From: Rhodoferax sp.
GTDB lineage: Bacteria > Pseudomonadota > Gammaproteobacteria > Burkholderiales > Burkholderiaceae_C
Direction of reading: 5' to 3'
DNA: 7,035 bases
Assembly: GCA_030683195.1 (NCBI GenBank)
Contig: JAUXQA010000372.1
Location: 1-7,035 of the forward strand
Both the position numbers and the translations under genes were made by a program. Below, piece by piece: positions 1-6,500 of the stretch. The notes under the pieces are model-generated. The model saw only the letters and a list, made by a program, of their open reading frames with translations. It was not told the DNA's origin and ran no database searches. Position 1 is the stretch's first letter; every line of letters begins with the position of its first letter.

Positions 1-402
1 GACCTGCCGCTGGCGCATGGCGACACCGCCAGCGCGGTCATCCAGGCGCAGGTGAGCGGGCATGACCCAGCCTACCATTTGACGCTGGCCGAATTTGCCG
101 GGGGTTGTTTGCGCGTGCCCCAGCAAGCGCTACAGCCAGGCCAGGCGCTGCGCATCAGGGTGCAGGCGCGGGATGTGAGCCTGACGCTGAGCCCGCAAAC
201 CGATACCAGCATTCTCAACATCTTGCCCGTGAGGGTGACAAGTTGGTCAGCCGACGGACCGGGGCAAATGGTGGTCGGGCTGGATGCTGCGGGCACCTCA
301 CTTCTGGCGCGGGTCACGCGCAAGTCGTTTGATGCCCTGGGTTTGAAAGAAGGCCTGCAGGTTTACGCTCAAATCAAAGGCGTCGCCATTTTGGGCGGCT
401 AA
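1..402 (+). CDS. modC: Molybdate ABC transporter ATP-binding protein ModC, C-terminal part (5' end outside window)
   Basis: Partial gene, open from base 1 in frame 1 to a TAA at 400-402 (133 residues visible). ModC is the cytoplasmic ATPase of the ModABC molybdate importer. The ATP-binding half (Walker A, signature, Walker B) lies upstream of the window and cannot be checked. What is visible is the regulatory tail. The segment RIRVQARDVSLTL (about residues 51-63) followed by SILNILPVRV (about 70-79) is the family-typical lead into the TOBE domain. The TOBE domain fills about residues 68-131 and ends in LLARVTRKSFDALGL and VYAQIKGVAIL, as in other ModC proteins. An internal GTG at 52 is not the start, because the homologous reading extends to the window edge. 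Other ABC ATPases carry TOBE domains, but the sequence style is specifically ModC-like. No clear terminator follows. Confidence 0.88.
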   Translation, partial: DLPLAHGDTASAVIQAQVSGHDPAYHLTLAEFAGGCLRVPQQALQPGQALRIRVQARDVSLTLSPQTDTSILNILPVRVTSWSADGPGQMVVGLDAAGTSLLARVTRKSFDALGLKEGLQVYAQIKGVAILGG

Positions 403-461
403 GCCTGGCGCAAAATAGTCTGGATAAAGCTTTCTCATCACCCTTCACAGCCATTCCATCC

Positions 462-755
462 ATGACCAAAATCACCCACTTGGCCCTGCACTCACCCAAC
501 GGCGACGAACTCAAAGCAGCCCGTTTGAACGCTGGCCTGAGCCAGATCGAAGCCGCCACGCTCATGGGCTATCCCTTGCAAACCGGCAGCCGGGGCAGCC
601 TGCAGTCGCGCACTTGGCAAGCCCTGGAGAGCGCCACTGATGCGCGCAACATGCCTGCACCCGTTTTTGCCCTGTTTCAGTTGCTCACAGACCAGCACCC
701 GACTCTGACTCTCGCCCAGAAAAACTCAACGCCCGCCACCCCTGAAAATGCCTGA
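462..755 (+). CDS. Small helix-turn-helix (XRE/Cro-like) protein of unknown role
   Basis: Encodes 97 residues, ATG at 462, TGA at 753-755. Residues about 16-56 look like a Cro/XRE-type helix-turn-helix: ELKAARLNAGLSQIEAATLMG is followed by a longer-than-usual turn (PLQTGSRGSLQSR) and then TWQALESA, where W52 and the following residues sit where the recognition-helix end and next helix normally lie. APVFALFQLLTDQHP (about 66-80) resembles the tail of short HTH proteins with a W/F-E/A-LFLLLTGQHP-like ending that I recall from Burkholderiales. The last 15 residues are Pro/Thr/Ala-rich and probably disordered. No good Shine-Dalgarno precedes the ATG, so the start is less certain. It lies 59 bases after modC, so it could be co-transcribed with it. 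A role in molybdate regulation is possible, but nothing in the sequence shows it and it does not look like ModE. Confidence 0.68.
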   Translation: MTKITHLALHSPNGDELKAARLNAGLSQIEAATLMGYPLQTGSRGSLQSRTWQALESATDARNMPAPVFALFQLLTDQHPTLTLAQKNSTPATPENA

Positions 756-763
756 AATTACAT

Positions 764-826
764 AAAACAATAGCTACAAACCAATTAAATACGCCGGCTA
801 GAGGGCTATAGAGCGCCTATCTGGCT
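764..826 (+). repeat. Degenerate interspersed intergenic repeat, Comamonadaceae type (tentative)
   Basis: The stretch has an AT-rich start with TAGCT at 771-775, a TTAAATA core at 785-791 and GCTAGAGG at 797-804, followed by a GGCTTG-like end (823-828). From memory, this order (ATAGCT, a GC-stem around a TTAAATA-like loop, GCTAGAGG, then a GGCTT end) recurs between genes in Rhodoferax, Polaromonas and Acidovorax. In this copy the stem around the loop is no longer self-complementary, so it looks decayed. It may have marked the end of the upstream transcript, but no strong terminator hairpin with a T-run is visible. The strand assignment follows the remembered orientation. It is a single copy in this window, so the repeat status cannot be proven here. 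Confidence 0.42.
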
Positions 827-839
827 TGTTCTGGTCGAG

Positions 840-867
840 TTGACTGTGTTTATTGGTGCTGCATACT
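840..867 (+). promoter_or_regulatory. Candidate sigma-70 promoter for the signalling operon
   Basis: TTGACT at 840-845 matches five of six bases of the -35 consensus. CATACT at 862-867 matches four of six of the -10 consensus, with a 16-base spacer. Transcription would begin near 874, leaving a leader of about 50 bases before the ATG at 923. Two TATAGT hexamers at 885-890 and 891-896 match -10 consensus in five of six bases but lack a good -35 at the right distance. This is the only promoter-like site in the gap before the four-gene operon. It is called by eye only. Confidence 0.42.
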
Positions 868-892
868 CCAGTGCATCTCTGAGCTATAGTTA

Positions 893-910
893 TAGTAGTT
901 TTAGTAGTTA
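893..910 (+). repeat. Tandem 9-base direct repeat in the operon leader, possible operator
   Basis: TAGTAGTTT (893-901) is followed directly by TAGTAGTTA (902-910), identical in eight of nine positions. Just upstream, TATAGT occurs twice in tandem (885-896), so the whole 885-910 stretch is built of related short units. It lies between the candidate promoter and the start of the HTH-receiver gene. MerR-like domains of the BldC type are known to bind AT-rich direct repeats head to tail, so an autoregulatory operator is a reasonable inference. It may equally be a chance low-complexity run. Confidence 0.5.
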
Positions 911-912
911 AT

Positions 913-916
913 GGAG
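913..916 (+). promoter_or_regulatory. Ribosome binding site deciding the start of the HTH-receiver gene
   Basis: GGAG at 913-916 sits six bases before the ATG at 923. An in-frame ATG at 911 overlaps this GGAG and has only TA-rich repeat sequence upstream without a Shine-Dalgarno. The ATG at 923 is therefore preferred as the start, four codons downstream of the longest possible reading. Confidence 0.6.
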
Positions 917-922
917 TTTTTG

Positions 923-1540
923 ATGTCGGACCACATCTTGCAGCCGCACTCGGGCCTGACCATTGGCAATTCGGTCACTACCCACGCAGCGGCTCGCATT
1001 CTCGGAGTCGCTGTGACGACCGTGCTGAATATGGTGGAGCGAGGCCAATTGCCGGCTTGGCGCACTCCTGGCGGACACCGGCGCATTGCCCGCAGCGATC
1101 TTGACCGCGTGCTCACCAACCAGCCGCGCACGGGCTCGCAGTCACGCAATTTGCGTGTTCTGGTGGTTGAAGATGACGATTTCCTGCTGGAGGCCTACCG
1201 CGGCGAGTTTGCTGGCTGGGGCCTGCCCGTCGATCTGCGCCTTTGCGTCGATGGGGTCAGTGCCATGCTTGAGATAGGCCGCGCCCCCCCCGACTTGTTG
1301 GTAACTGACTTGCTCATGCCTGAAGTTGACGGCTTTAGCGTCGTGCGCACGCTGACCGGTGATACACGTTACGTCGGAGTGGATATCGTTGTCATCTCGG
1401 GCCTGTCGGACGGTGAAATTGCACAAGCCGGTGGCCTACCCAAAGGCATCGTGCGTTGGGCCAAGCCGATCCCGTTTGGGCTACTGCGAGGCTACCTTGA
1501 TGCCAAACTCAGCCGCATGGCCAAAGAAGCGATGCCATGA
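923..1540 (+). CDS. Response regulator with N-terminal MerR/excisionase-type HTH and C-terminal receiver domain
   Basis: Encodes 205 residues from ATG 923 to TGA 1538-1540. Residues about 17-64 form an excisionase/MerR-like winged HTH: SVTTHAAARILGVAVTTVLN is the helix-turn-helix, and LPAWRTPGGHRRIARSDLDRVL carries the wing with the hallmark RTPGGHRRI. A short linker leads to a CheY-like receiver (about 77-197) with acidic pocket E83-D86, phospho-acceptor D129 in VTDLLMPEVDG, switch Ser159 and conserved Lys181 in AKP. It is thus a phosphorylation-controlled DNA-binding protein acting in the cytoplasm. The usual response-regulator order (receiver first) is reversed, and no coiled coil or ligand domain of classic MerR proteins is present. 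It is the first gene of the operon, and its stop overlaps the next start as ATGA. A run of eight C at 1284-1291 lies in the receiver-coding part. Targets are unknown; autoregulation through the repeats at 893-910 is inferred. Confidence 0.88.
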   Translation: MSDHILQPHSGLTIGNSVTTHAAARILGVAVTTVLNMVERGQLPAWRTPGGHRRIARSDLDRVLTNQPRTGSQSRNLRVLVVEDDDFLLEAYRGEFAGWGLPVDLRLCVDGVSAMLEIGRAPPDLLVTDLLMPEVDGFSVVRTLTGDTRYVGVDIVVISGLSDGEIAQAGGLPKGIVRWAKPIPFGLLRGYLDAKLSRMAKEAMP

Positions 1541-1926
1541 ATGCACCAGACTTTGATCGGGCCACATTTCTGGCCATGGCGCCGGGATCCATAAAGGACC
1601 CCTGCCGTCTTGCCCGTTTGGCTGCGGCCTATGAAAAATCCACCCGCAACAGCCTGGTGAATCTTGCAAGCGCCATTGAGCAAAACAATTTGGCCAAGAC
1701 GCGGGAAATTGGTCACAAACTGAAATCAGGCTCCACCTGGTTTGGTGCCCTGGCCTTGGGCTTGATTGGCGAAAAGCTGGAAAACCTGCCCAACGATGTT
1801 GAGATGAACACCCTGCGTCCACTTTGGGAAATTGCAGACGCCAGTTTTACCAAGGTCCTTGGCGAGATTGCAACAACCCTTGCTCAGTTACGAAAACCCG
1901 AAGGACATTGCTATGTCATTGAATGA
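1537..1926 (+). CDS. Stand-alone HPt (histidine phosphotransfer) domain protein
   Basis: Encodes 129 residues. The ATG at 1537 overlaps the preceding TGA by four bases (ATGA), with a weak GAAG at 1526-1529, indicating translational coupling. The protein is almost one HPt four-helix bundle. Residues 59-71 read GHKLKSGSTWFGA, matching the HPt signature (H-x-L-K-x-x-x-x-x-x-G-A), with H60 as the expected phospho-accepting histidine. Flanking helices are about 24-57, 74-84 and 92-118. It has no kinase or receiver domain and no membrane segment, so it is a soluble cytoplasmic shuttle. In a phosphorelay it would take phosphate from a kinase receiver and pass it to the receivers of the neighbouring proteins, or drain them. 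It is odd that the downstream kinase carries its own HPt, which makes this a second phosphotransfer node. Confidence 0.85.
   Translation: MNAPDFDRATFLAMAPGSIKDPCRLARLAAAYEKSTRNSLVNLASAIEQNNLAKTREIGHKLKSGSTWFGALALGLIGEKLENLPNDVEMNTLRPLWEIADASFTKVLGEIATTLAQLRKPEGHCYVIE
1901..1905 (+). promoter_or_regulatory. Ribosome binding site deciding the start of the REC-EAL-REC gene
   Basis: AAGGA at 1901-1905 lies seven bases before the ATG at 1913, inside the end of the HPt gene. It supports ATG 1913 rather than the earlier in-frame ATG at 1832. The 1832 start would add 27 residues with no receiver-domain character and lengthen the overlap with the HPt gene to 95 bases. Confidence 0.65.
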
Positions 1927-3499
1927 AGAAGTCGTCTTGATCGTTGATGATGATTTCATCATCCTCGAAATCCTGACCCAACAGCTCGAGAGTTTTGGGA
2001 TCACGCAAATTTTGACCGCCGAAAGCGCCGAGGCCGCACTGGAGATTTTTGACAGTGGTGCGCAGGTCAGCGTGCTGCTTACCGACCTCTCCATGCCAGG
2101 CATGGACGGCCCGCGTTTCATGCGCGAATTGGCGAACAGACTTTGTACCGCACGCGTCATTTTGGTCAGTGGTGCGCGCGACGCGCTGATTCAAAGCATT
2201 GTCGAACTGGGCAGGGCGCATGGGCTGAACATGGCCGGGGCTCTGCACAAACCCGTGTCGCCGCAAAACCTTCGCACTCTGCTTGATGAACAGTTGCTGC
2301 TACCCCAAAAGCCTGCGCCCGCACTGGAGACCAAGCCGGTCGCCACCTATTCCCGCGAGCGGCTCGCCAGCGCGCTGGCAGCCAAAGAGATTCAACCGTG
2401 GTACCAGCCCAAGGTGCTGGCTGACAGCCTGCGTATCGTCGGGGTGGAGGCTCTGGCCCGCTGGCGCGCTCCCGACAGCCGGCTGATCAGCCCGGCAATC
2501 TTCGTCCCTGCCATTGAGCAGCACGGCTTGGCCAACGAACTGTTTTTTTGCATGCTTGAACAGGTGCTTGCCCAACTTGGGCAGTGGCGCAAGCAGGGCT
2601 ACGTGCTCACGGCAGCGGTCAATTTATCCATGGATTGCACGCAGTTGCTCAGCTTGCCCGATGAAATCGCCCAGCGCCTGGCGTCCGCTGGCATTGCCCC
2701 AGAGCAATTGATCATCGAAATCACTGAAAGCCGGCTGATGTCCGACCGCGCCAAATCGATGGAAACCATCACACGCCTTGCCCTGATGGGGCTGCGCTTG
2801 TCTATTGACGACTTTGGCACGGGGTATTCAAGCCTGAGGCAACTGGCCGAATTGCCCTTCAACGAACTCAAAATTGACGCCAGCTTTGTCCAGCACGCGA
2901 GCACCGACCTGAAAGCAAAAACGATTCTACAAACCACTGTTTTGTTTGGGCGCAGCCTGGGCATGGACGTGATTGCCGAAGGCGTTGAGCGTTTTAGTCA
3001 ACTGGAACAACTGCGCCACTTTGACGCTGACAGTGTGCAAGGCTATTTGATCGCGAAGCCAGCGCCTGCGATGGTGTTTTTGAACTGGATGAAGCAGTGG
3101 CGCCCAGGCTTGGTGAACCGCCCTACTTGTGATCGACCCGCCTGCCTGATGGTGGTGGACGACAGCGCTGCCATGCGCGCACTGGCCGCGCAGACCATGC
3201 GCGTTCGCATGCCAGAAGCTGAGATACTGACCGCAGCTGACGGTGCTGAGGCACTGGCCCTGGCGGCAAAACACCCCATCGACTTCACTACCCTTGATTT
3301 TCACATGCCGGGAATTGACGGACTGGAGTTGCTGCAGAGCTTGCGCGACCTTCTGCCTGCGGCGAGGCACTGCATGCTGACGGCTGGCCTGGATGAAGAC
3401 GTGGCGCGCAGAGCCGTCGACCTCGGTGCGCTGTACTGCCCCAAACCTCTGACAGCCGCTCAGGCCGACCGCATGGTGGCCTTCTTTAACCGCCCATGA
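1913..3499 (+). CDS. Receiver-EAL-receiver protein, predicted c-di-GMP phosphodiesterase response regulator
   Basis: Encodes 528 residues, overlapping the HPt gene by 14 bases. Receiver 1 (about 6-128) has acidic D12-D14, phospho-acceptor D58 in LTDLSMPGMDG, S86 and K113. The EAL domain (about 148-398) hydrolyses the second messenger c-di-GMP to pGpG. All expected catalytic and metal-binding residues are visible: E179 in EALAR, N237 in NLS, E269 in EITES, D299/D300 in IDDFGTGYSSL, K320 in ELKID, E356 in AEGVE and Q376 in VQGYLIAKP. Activity is therefore likely. Receiver 2 (about 410-526) has D416/D417, D462 in LDFHMPGIDG, T490 and K511, so it also looks phosphorylatable. The N-terminal REC-EAL part resembles RocR of Pseudomonas and VieA of Vibrio. 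A C-terminal second receiver is not part of those proteins. No GGDEF domain or membrane segment is present, so it is a soluble enzyme whose activity is presumably set by phosphorylation of one or both receivers. Confidence 0.9.
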   Translation: MSLNEEVVLIVDDDFIILEILTQQLESFGITQILTAESAEAALEIFDSGAQVSVLLTDLSMPGMDGPRFMRELANRLCTARVILVSGARDALIQSIVELGRAHGLNMAGALHKPVSPQNLRTLLDEQLLLPQKPAPALETKPVATYSRERLASALAAKEIQPWYQPKVLADSLRIVGVEALARWRAPDSRLISPAIFVPAIEQHGLANELFFCMLEQVLAQLGQWRKQGYVLTAAVNLSMDCTQLLSLPDEIAQRLASAGIAPEQLIIEITESRLMSDRAKSMETITRLALMGLRLSIDDFGTGYSSLRQLAELPFNELKIDASFVQHASTDLKAKTILQTTVLFGRSLGMDVIAEGVERFSQLEQLRHFDADSVQGYLIAKPAPAMVFLNWMKQWRPGLVNRPTCDRPACLMVVDDSAAMRALAAQTMRVRMPEAEILTAADGAEALALAAKHPIDFTTLDFHMPGIDGLELLQSLRDLLPAARHCMLTAGLDEDVARRAVDLGALYCPKPLTAAQADRMVAFFNRP

Positions 3500-3516
3500 T
3501 TTTGAAGTAACCCACC

Positions 3517-6500
3517 ATGAGAAAACCAGTCGCCCTGCGCCAGTCACTAACCGTCAGGACCACCGTCACGTCCATCCTCTTTATGTTGCTCGCCATGTGG
3601 CTCTTGGCTTACTGGGGCAGTGCACGGTTTGGCGAGGAAATGGAGCAAGTTCATGGCCGGTATCAATTGGCTGCGGTGCAAGAACTGGCCAGGGACCTTG
3701 ATGCGGGAGTCAAACTGCGGTTTAACGCCCTGGAACAGGTAGCTGCAACTTTGCCTGCTGGTGCGCTCAAAAGCCCTCTTGACCTGCAGCGCATGCTGGA
3801 ACAGCGACCACTCCATCTGGTGCTGTTCAATGCCGGGTTTTATGTGACCGATCCACAGGGCGTTGCAATTGCTTCGCTGCCGGTATCAGCCAATCGGATC
3901 GGGATCAACTACAAATTTCGTGATCATGTGGCGGCCGCCCTTGACGAGGGCAAGTCGAGCGTTAGCGAACCCGTGGTTGGCAAAGCCTTGGGCGTTCCGG
4001 TCATTAGCATGGCGGCATCAATCAAAGATGCCAGTGGCAAGGTAATAGGGTCCATCGTTGGAGTCATGGACCTGAGCAAGCCAAGTCTCAATTTCCTGGA
4101 TTCCTACAACAACGCCACTCGCACCAATGTAGGGTCAGTCATTGTGGTCTCAAAAAAGTACCGCACGATGGTCAGCGCAAGCGACCAAAGCCGATTGCTG
4201 GAAAAATTTACACTCGGTGCAGTTCCTGCAATCGACAAATACCTGGACGGTTTCGAGGGAACGCAGCGTTTTGTCGACTCACGCGGTGTCGAAATTTTTT
4301 CCTCTGGCACCAGCGTAGCTTCGGCCGGCTGGGTTGTCAGTGTTGCTCAACCAAGCAGCAAAGTATTCGCTGGAGTCATTAAAGTCCGCAACCAGCTTTG
4401 GTCCACGGCGTTGGCTCTGTCTATTTTGGCGGGCATAGGTGTTGGATGGACACTGCGCCGAAATTTGCGCCCCATGCGAGAGTCAGCCAGCCAACTGATG
4501 AAAATGTCTGCTGACAGCGAAGCATTTCGCACCCTGCCGGTGACACGGCACGACGAGGTTGGCCAATTGGTAGAGGGGTTCAACCATGTGCTGTCTCTTG
4601 CCACACTGCGCGAGCGCGAGCTGACTGTCAGCGAGGCACGCTTTCGAACTGTTTTCAATAGCTTGGTGGATGTGGTTTTTTTGATCGACGCTGATACCCG
4701 TCTGATTGTGGACAGCAACCACCGCGCGCTGACCATGTTTGGCTTGGAGTCAGCAGCCGTTAAGGGCCTCTCCTGCATGGATTTCATGGCGAAAGATGGA
4801 CCATGCGACAGCAACTTGGCGGACGTGTATTTCGAGAAATCACGGCAGGAAGGAGGCCAACGCTTTGACTGCAAGGCACATCCGCACGGCAGCGACGAGA
4901 CCTTTTGGGTTAGCGTTAGTGTGTCTTTCGCGGTATTCGATCAGAGGCCGTATTTTGTAACCTCGGTACGGAATATCGAGGATCGAAAGCAGGCAGAAGA
5001 AGCTATTCGAGCATCAACACAACTGCTGCAGTCAGTTATTGACACCGCGCCGCTGCGGATTTTCTGGAAAGACCGTGATCTGGCTTACATGGGTTGCAAC
5101 GCCTTGTTCGCCCATGATGCGGGTTACATCCAAACCAGCGATCTGATCGGCAAAACCGACCTTGACATGGTTTGGCGTGAGCATGCAGAGACATACCAGG
5201 CTGATGATCGCCAGACCATGGAAAGCGGTCTTTCCCGAATCAACTTTGAAGAATCGTTCACCAGTAAACAAGGCAATATTTCCTGGATCCGAACATCCAA
5301 AGTCCCCCTGCGCGACAGCAACAATGAGGTATTTGGTGTGCTCGGACTGTTTGACGACATTACCGAATACAAACGCTTGCGGGACGAACTGCAGCAGCAA
5401 CGTGACACGCTTGAATTGCAGGTGCAAGAGCGCACCTGGCAGCTTGATCAGGCTCGCGAGGCGGCAGAAATCGCCAATCAGGCCAAGAGTGTTTTTTTGG
5501 CCAATATGTCACATGAAATCAGGACTCCGATGAGCGCCATCCTTGGCTTGACCCACATGCTCAATCGCGATCTTGATACCTCACCCACTGATGAGCGGCG
5601 CCATAGCGCGACCCTTGCCAAAAGTCGGCTGCAAAAGATTGACGGTGCAGCAAGCCACCTGCTTCGCCTGCTCAATGACATTCTTGATTTGTCGAAAATA
5701 GAAGCGGGCAAGCTGGTGCTTGAGAACATTGATTTTGACCCGCTCACACTGCTTGAAGATGTGGAGCAACTGATGGCCGAAAAGATCGCAGCCAACCACA
5801 ACAGCTGGCACCTTCACACCGATACCCTGCCTCCCAAGTTGAATGGCGACGGCATGCGCCTGCGCCAGATACTGCTCAATTTTCTTTCCAACGCCGCTAA
5901 ATTTACTGAGTATGGGAGCATCGAGTTGAGTGTGCGCGTCATGGGCCAGACCAACTCGCAACTTCAATTGCGGTTTGAGGTCCAGGACACCGGTATTGGG
6001 TTGACTGAAGAACAGCGCTCGCGCTTGTTCCAGACGTTTGAGCAAGCCGAAAAAAGCACCACACGCCGGTATGGCGGGTCCGGCTTGGGACTGGCCATCA
6101 GCAGTCGTTTGGCAGCGCTGATGGGTGGCCAGATTGGCGCGCGCAGTGCGCCAGGAAAGGGCAGCACCTTCTGGTTTGAGGGGTCGTTTGGGGAAGTTGA
6201 GGCGAGTGACTCGATTCACGATGAACATACTGAGCCTGTCGACCCGCAAGTCGAGTTGCGCCGGTTTGCATCTCGGGCAGTTCTGCTTGTGGAGGACATG
6301 GCGATCAACCAGGAAATCGCCCTGGATGTGCTGCAGCATGTCGGGTTAACGGCCGACCTGGCTGAAAACGGGCGCTTGGCGGTTGCGCGGGCGTCAGAAA
6401 AGCACTACGACCTGATCCTGATGGACATCCGCATGCCGGTGATGGACGGCTTTGAAGCTGCGAGGCAGATTCGAAAGCTGCCCGGCTATGCAACAGTCCC

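Noticed and set aside
391..419. Promoter for the small HTH gene (TTGGGC at 391-396 with AATAGT at 414-419)
   Set aside because: Both boxes are poor matches and the first lies within the modC coding end, so it is too weak to list.
756..840. Rho-independent terminator after the small HTH gene
   Set aside because: Only short imperfect stems (for example ATAG-AGCGC-CTAT at 808-820) with no following T-run.
911..922. ATG 911 as start of the HTH-receiver gene
   Set aside because: It has no Shine-Dalgarno upstream, and its own bases help form the GGAG that serves ATG 923. It remains possible but is less likely.
1832..1912. Longer N terminus for the REC-EAL-REC protein from ATG 1832
   Set aside because: The extra 27 residues do not belong to the receiver fold and overlap the HPt gene by 95 bases. 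ATG 1913 has a good AAGGA at the right spacing.
2927..3547. 206-codon minus-strand open frame
   Set aside because: Antisense to the EAL and second receiver coding sequence, which is strongly supported. The translation is low-information and has no family resemblance.
4347..4874. 175-codon minus-strand open frame
   Set aside because: Antisense to TM2-HAMP-PAS1 of the kinase. The translation is Ser/Arg-rich without motifs, typical of a shadow frame.
5492..5498. T7 run just before the kinase H box (similar T7 runs at 2543-2549 and 4676-4682)
   Set aside because: Considered as programmed frameshift or slippage sites, but the frame continues intact with conserved motifs on both sides of each run, and there is no sign of an alternative product.
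5581..6339. 252-codon minus-strand open frame
   Set aside because: It lies wholly inside the kinase catalytic region, whose + strand reading has clear HisKA/HATPase motifs. The minus-strand translation shows no recognisable domain, so it is a shadow frame.
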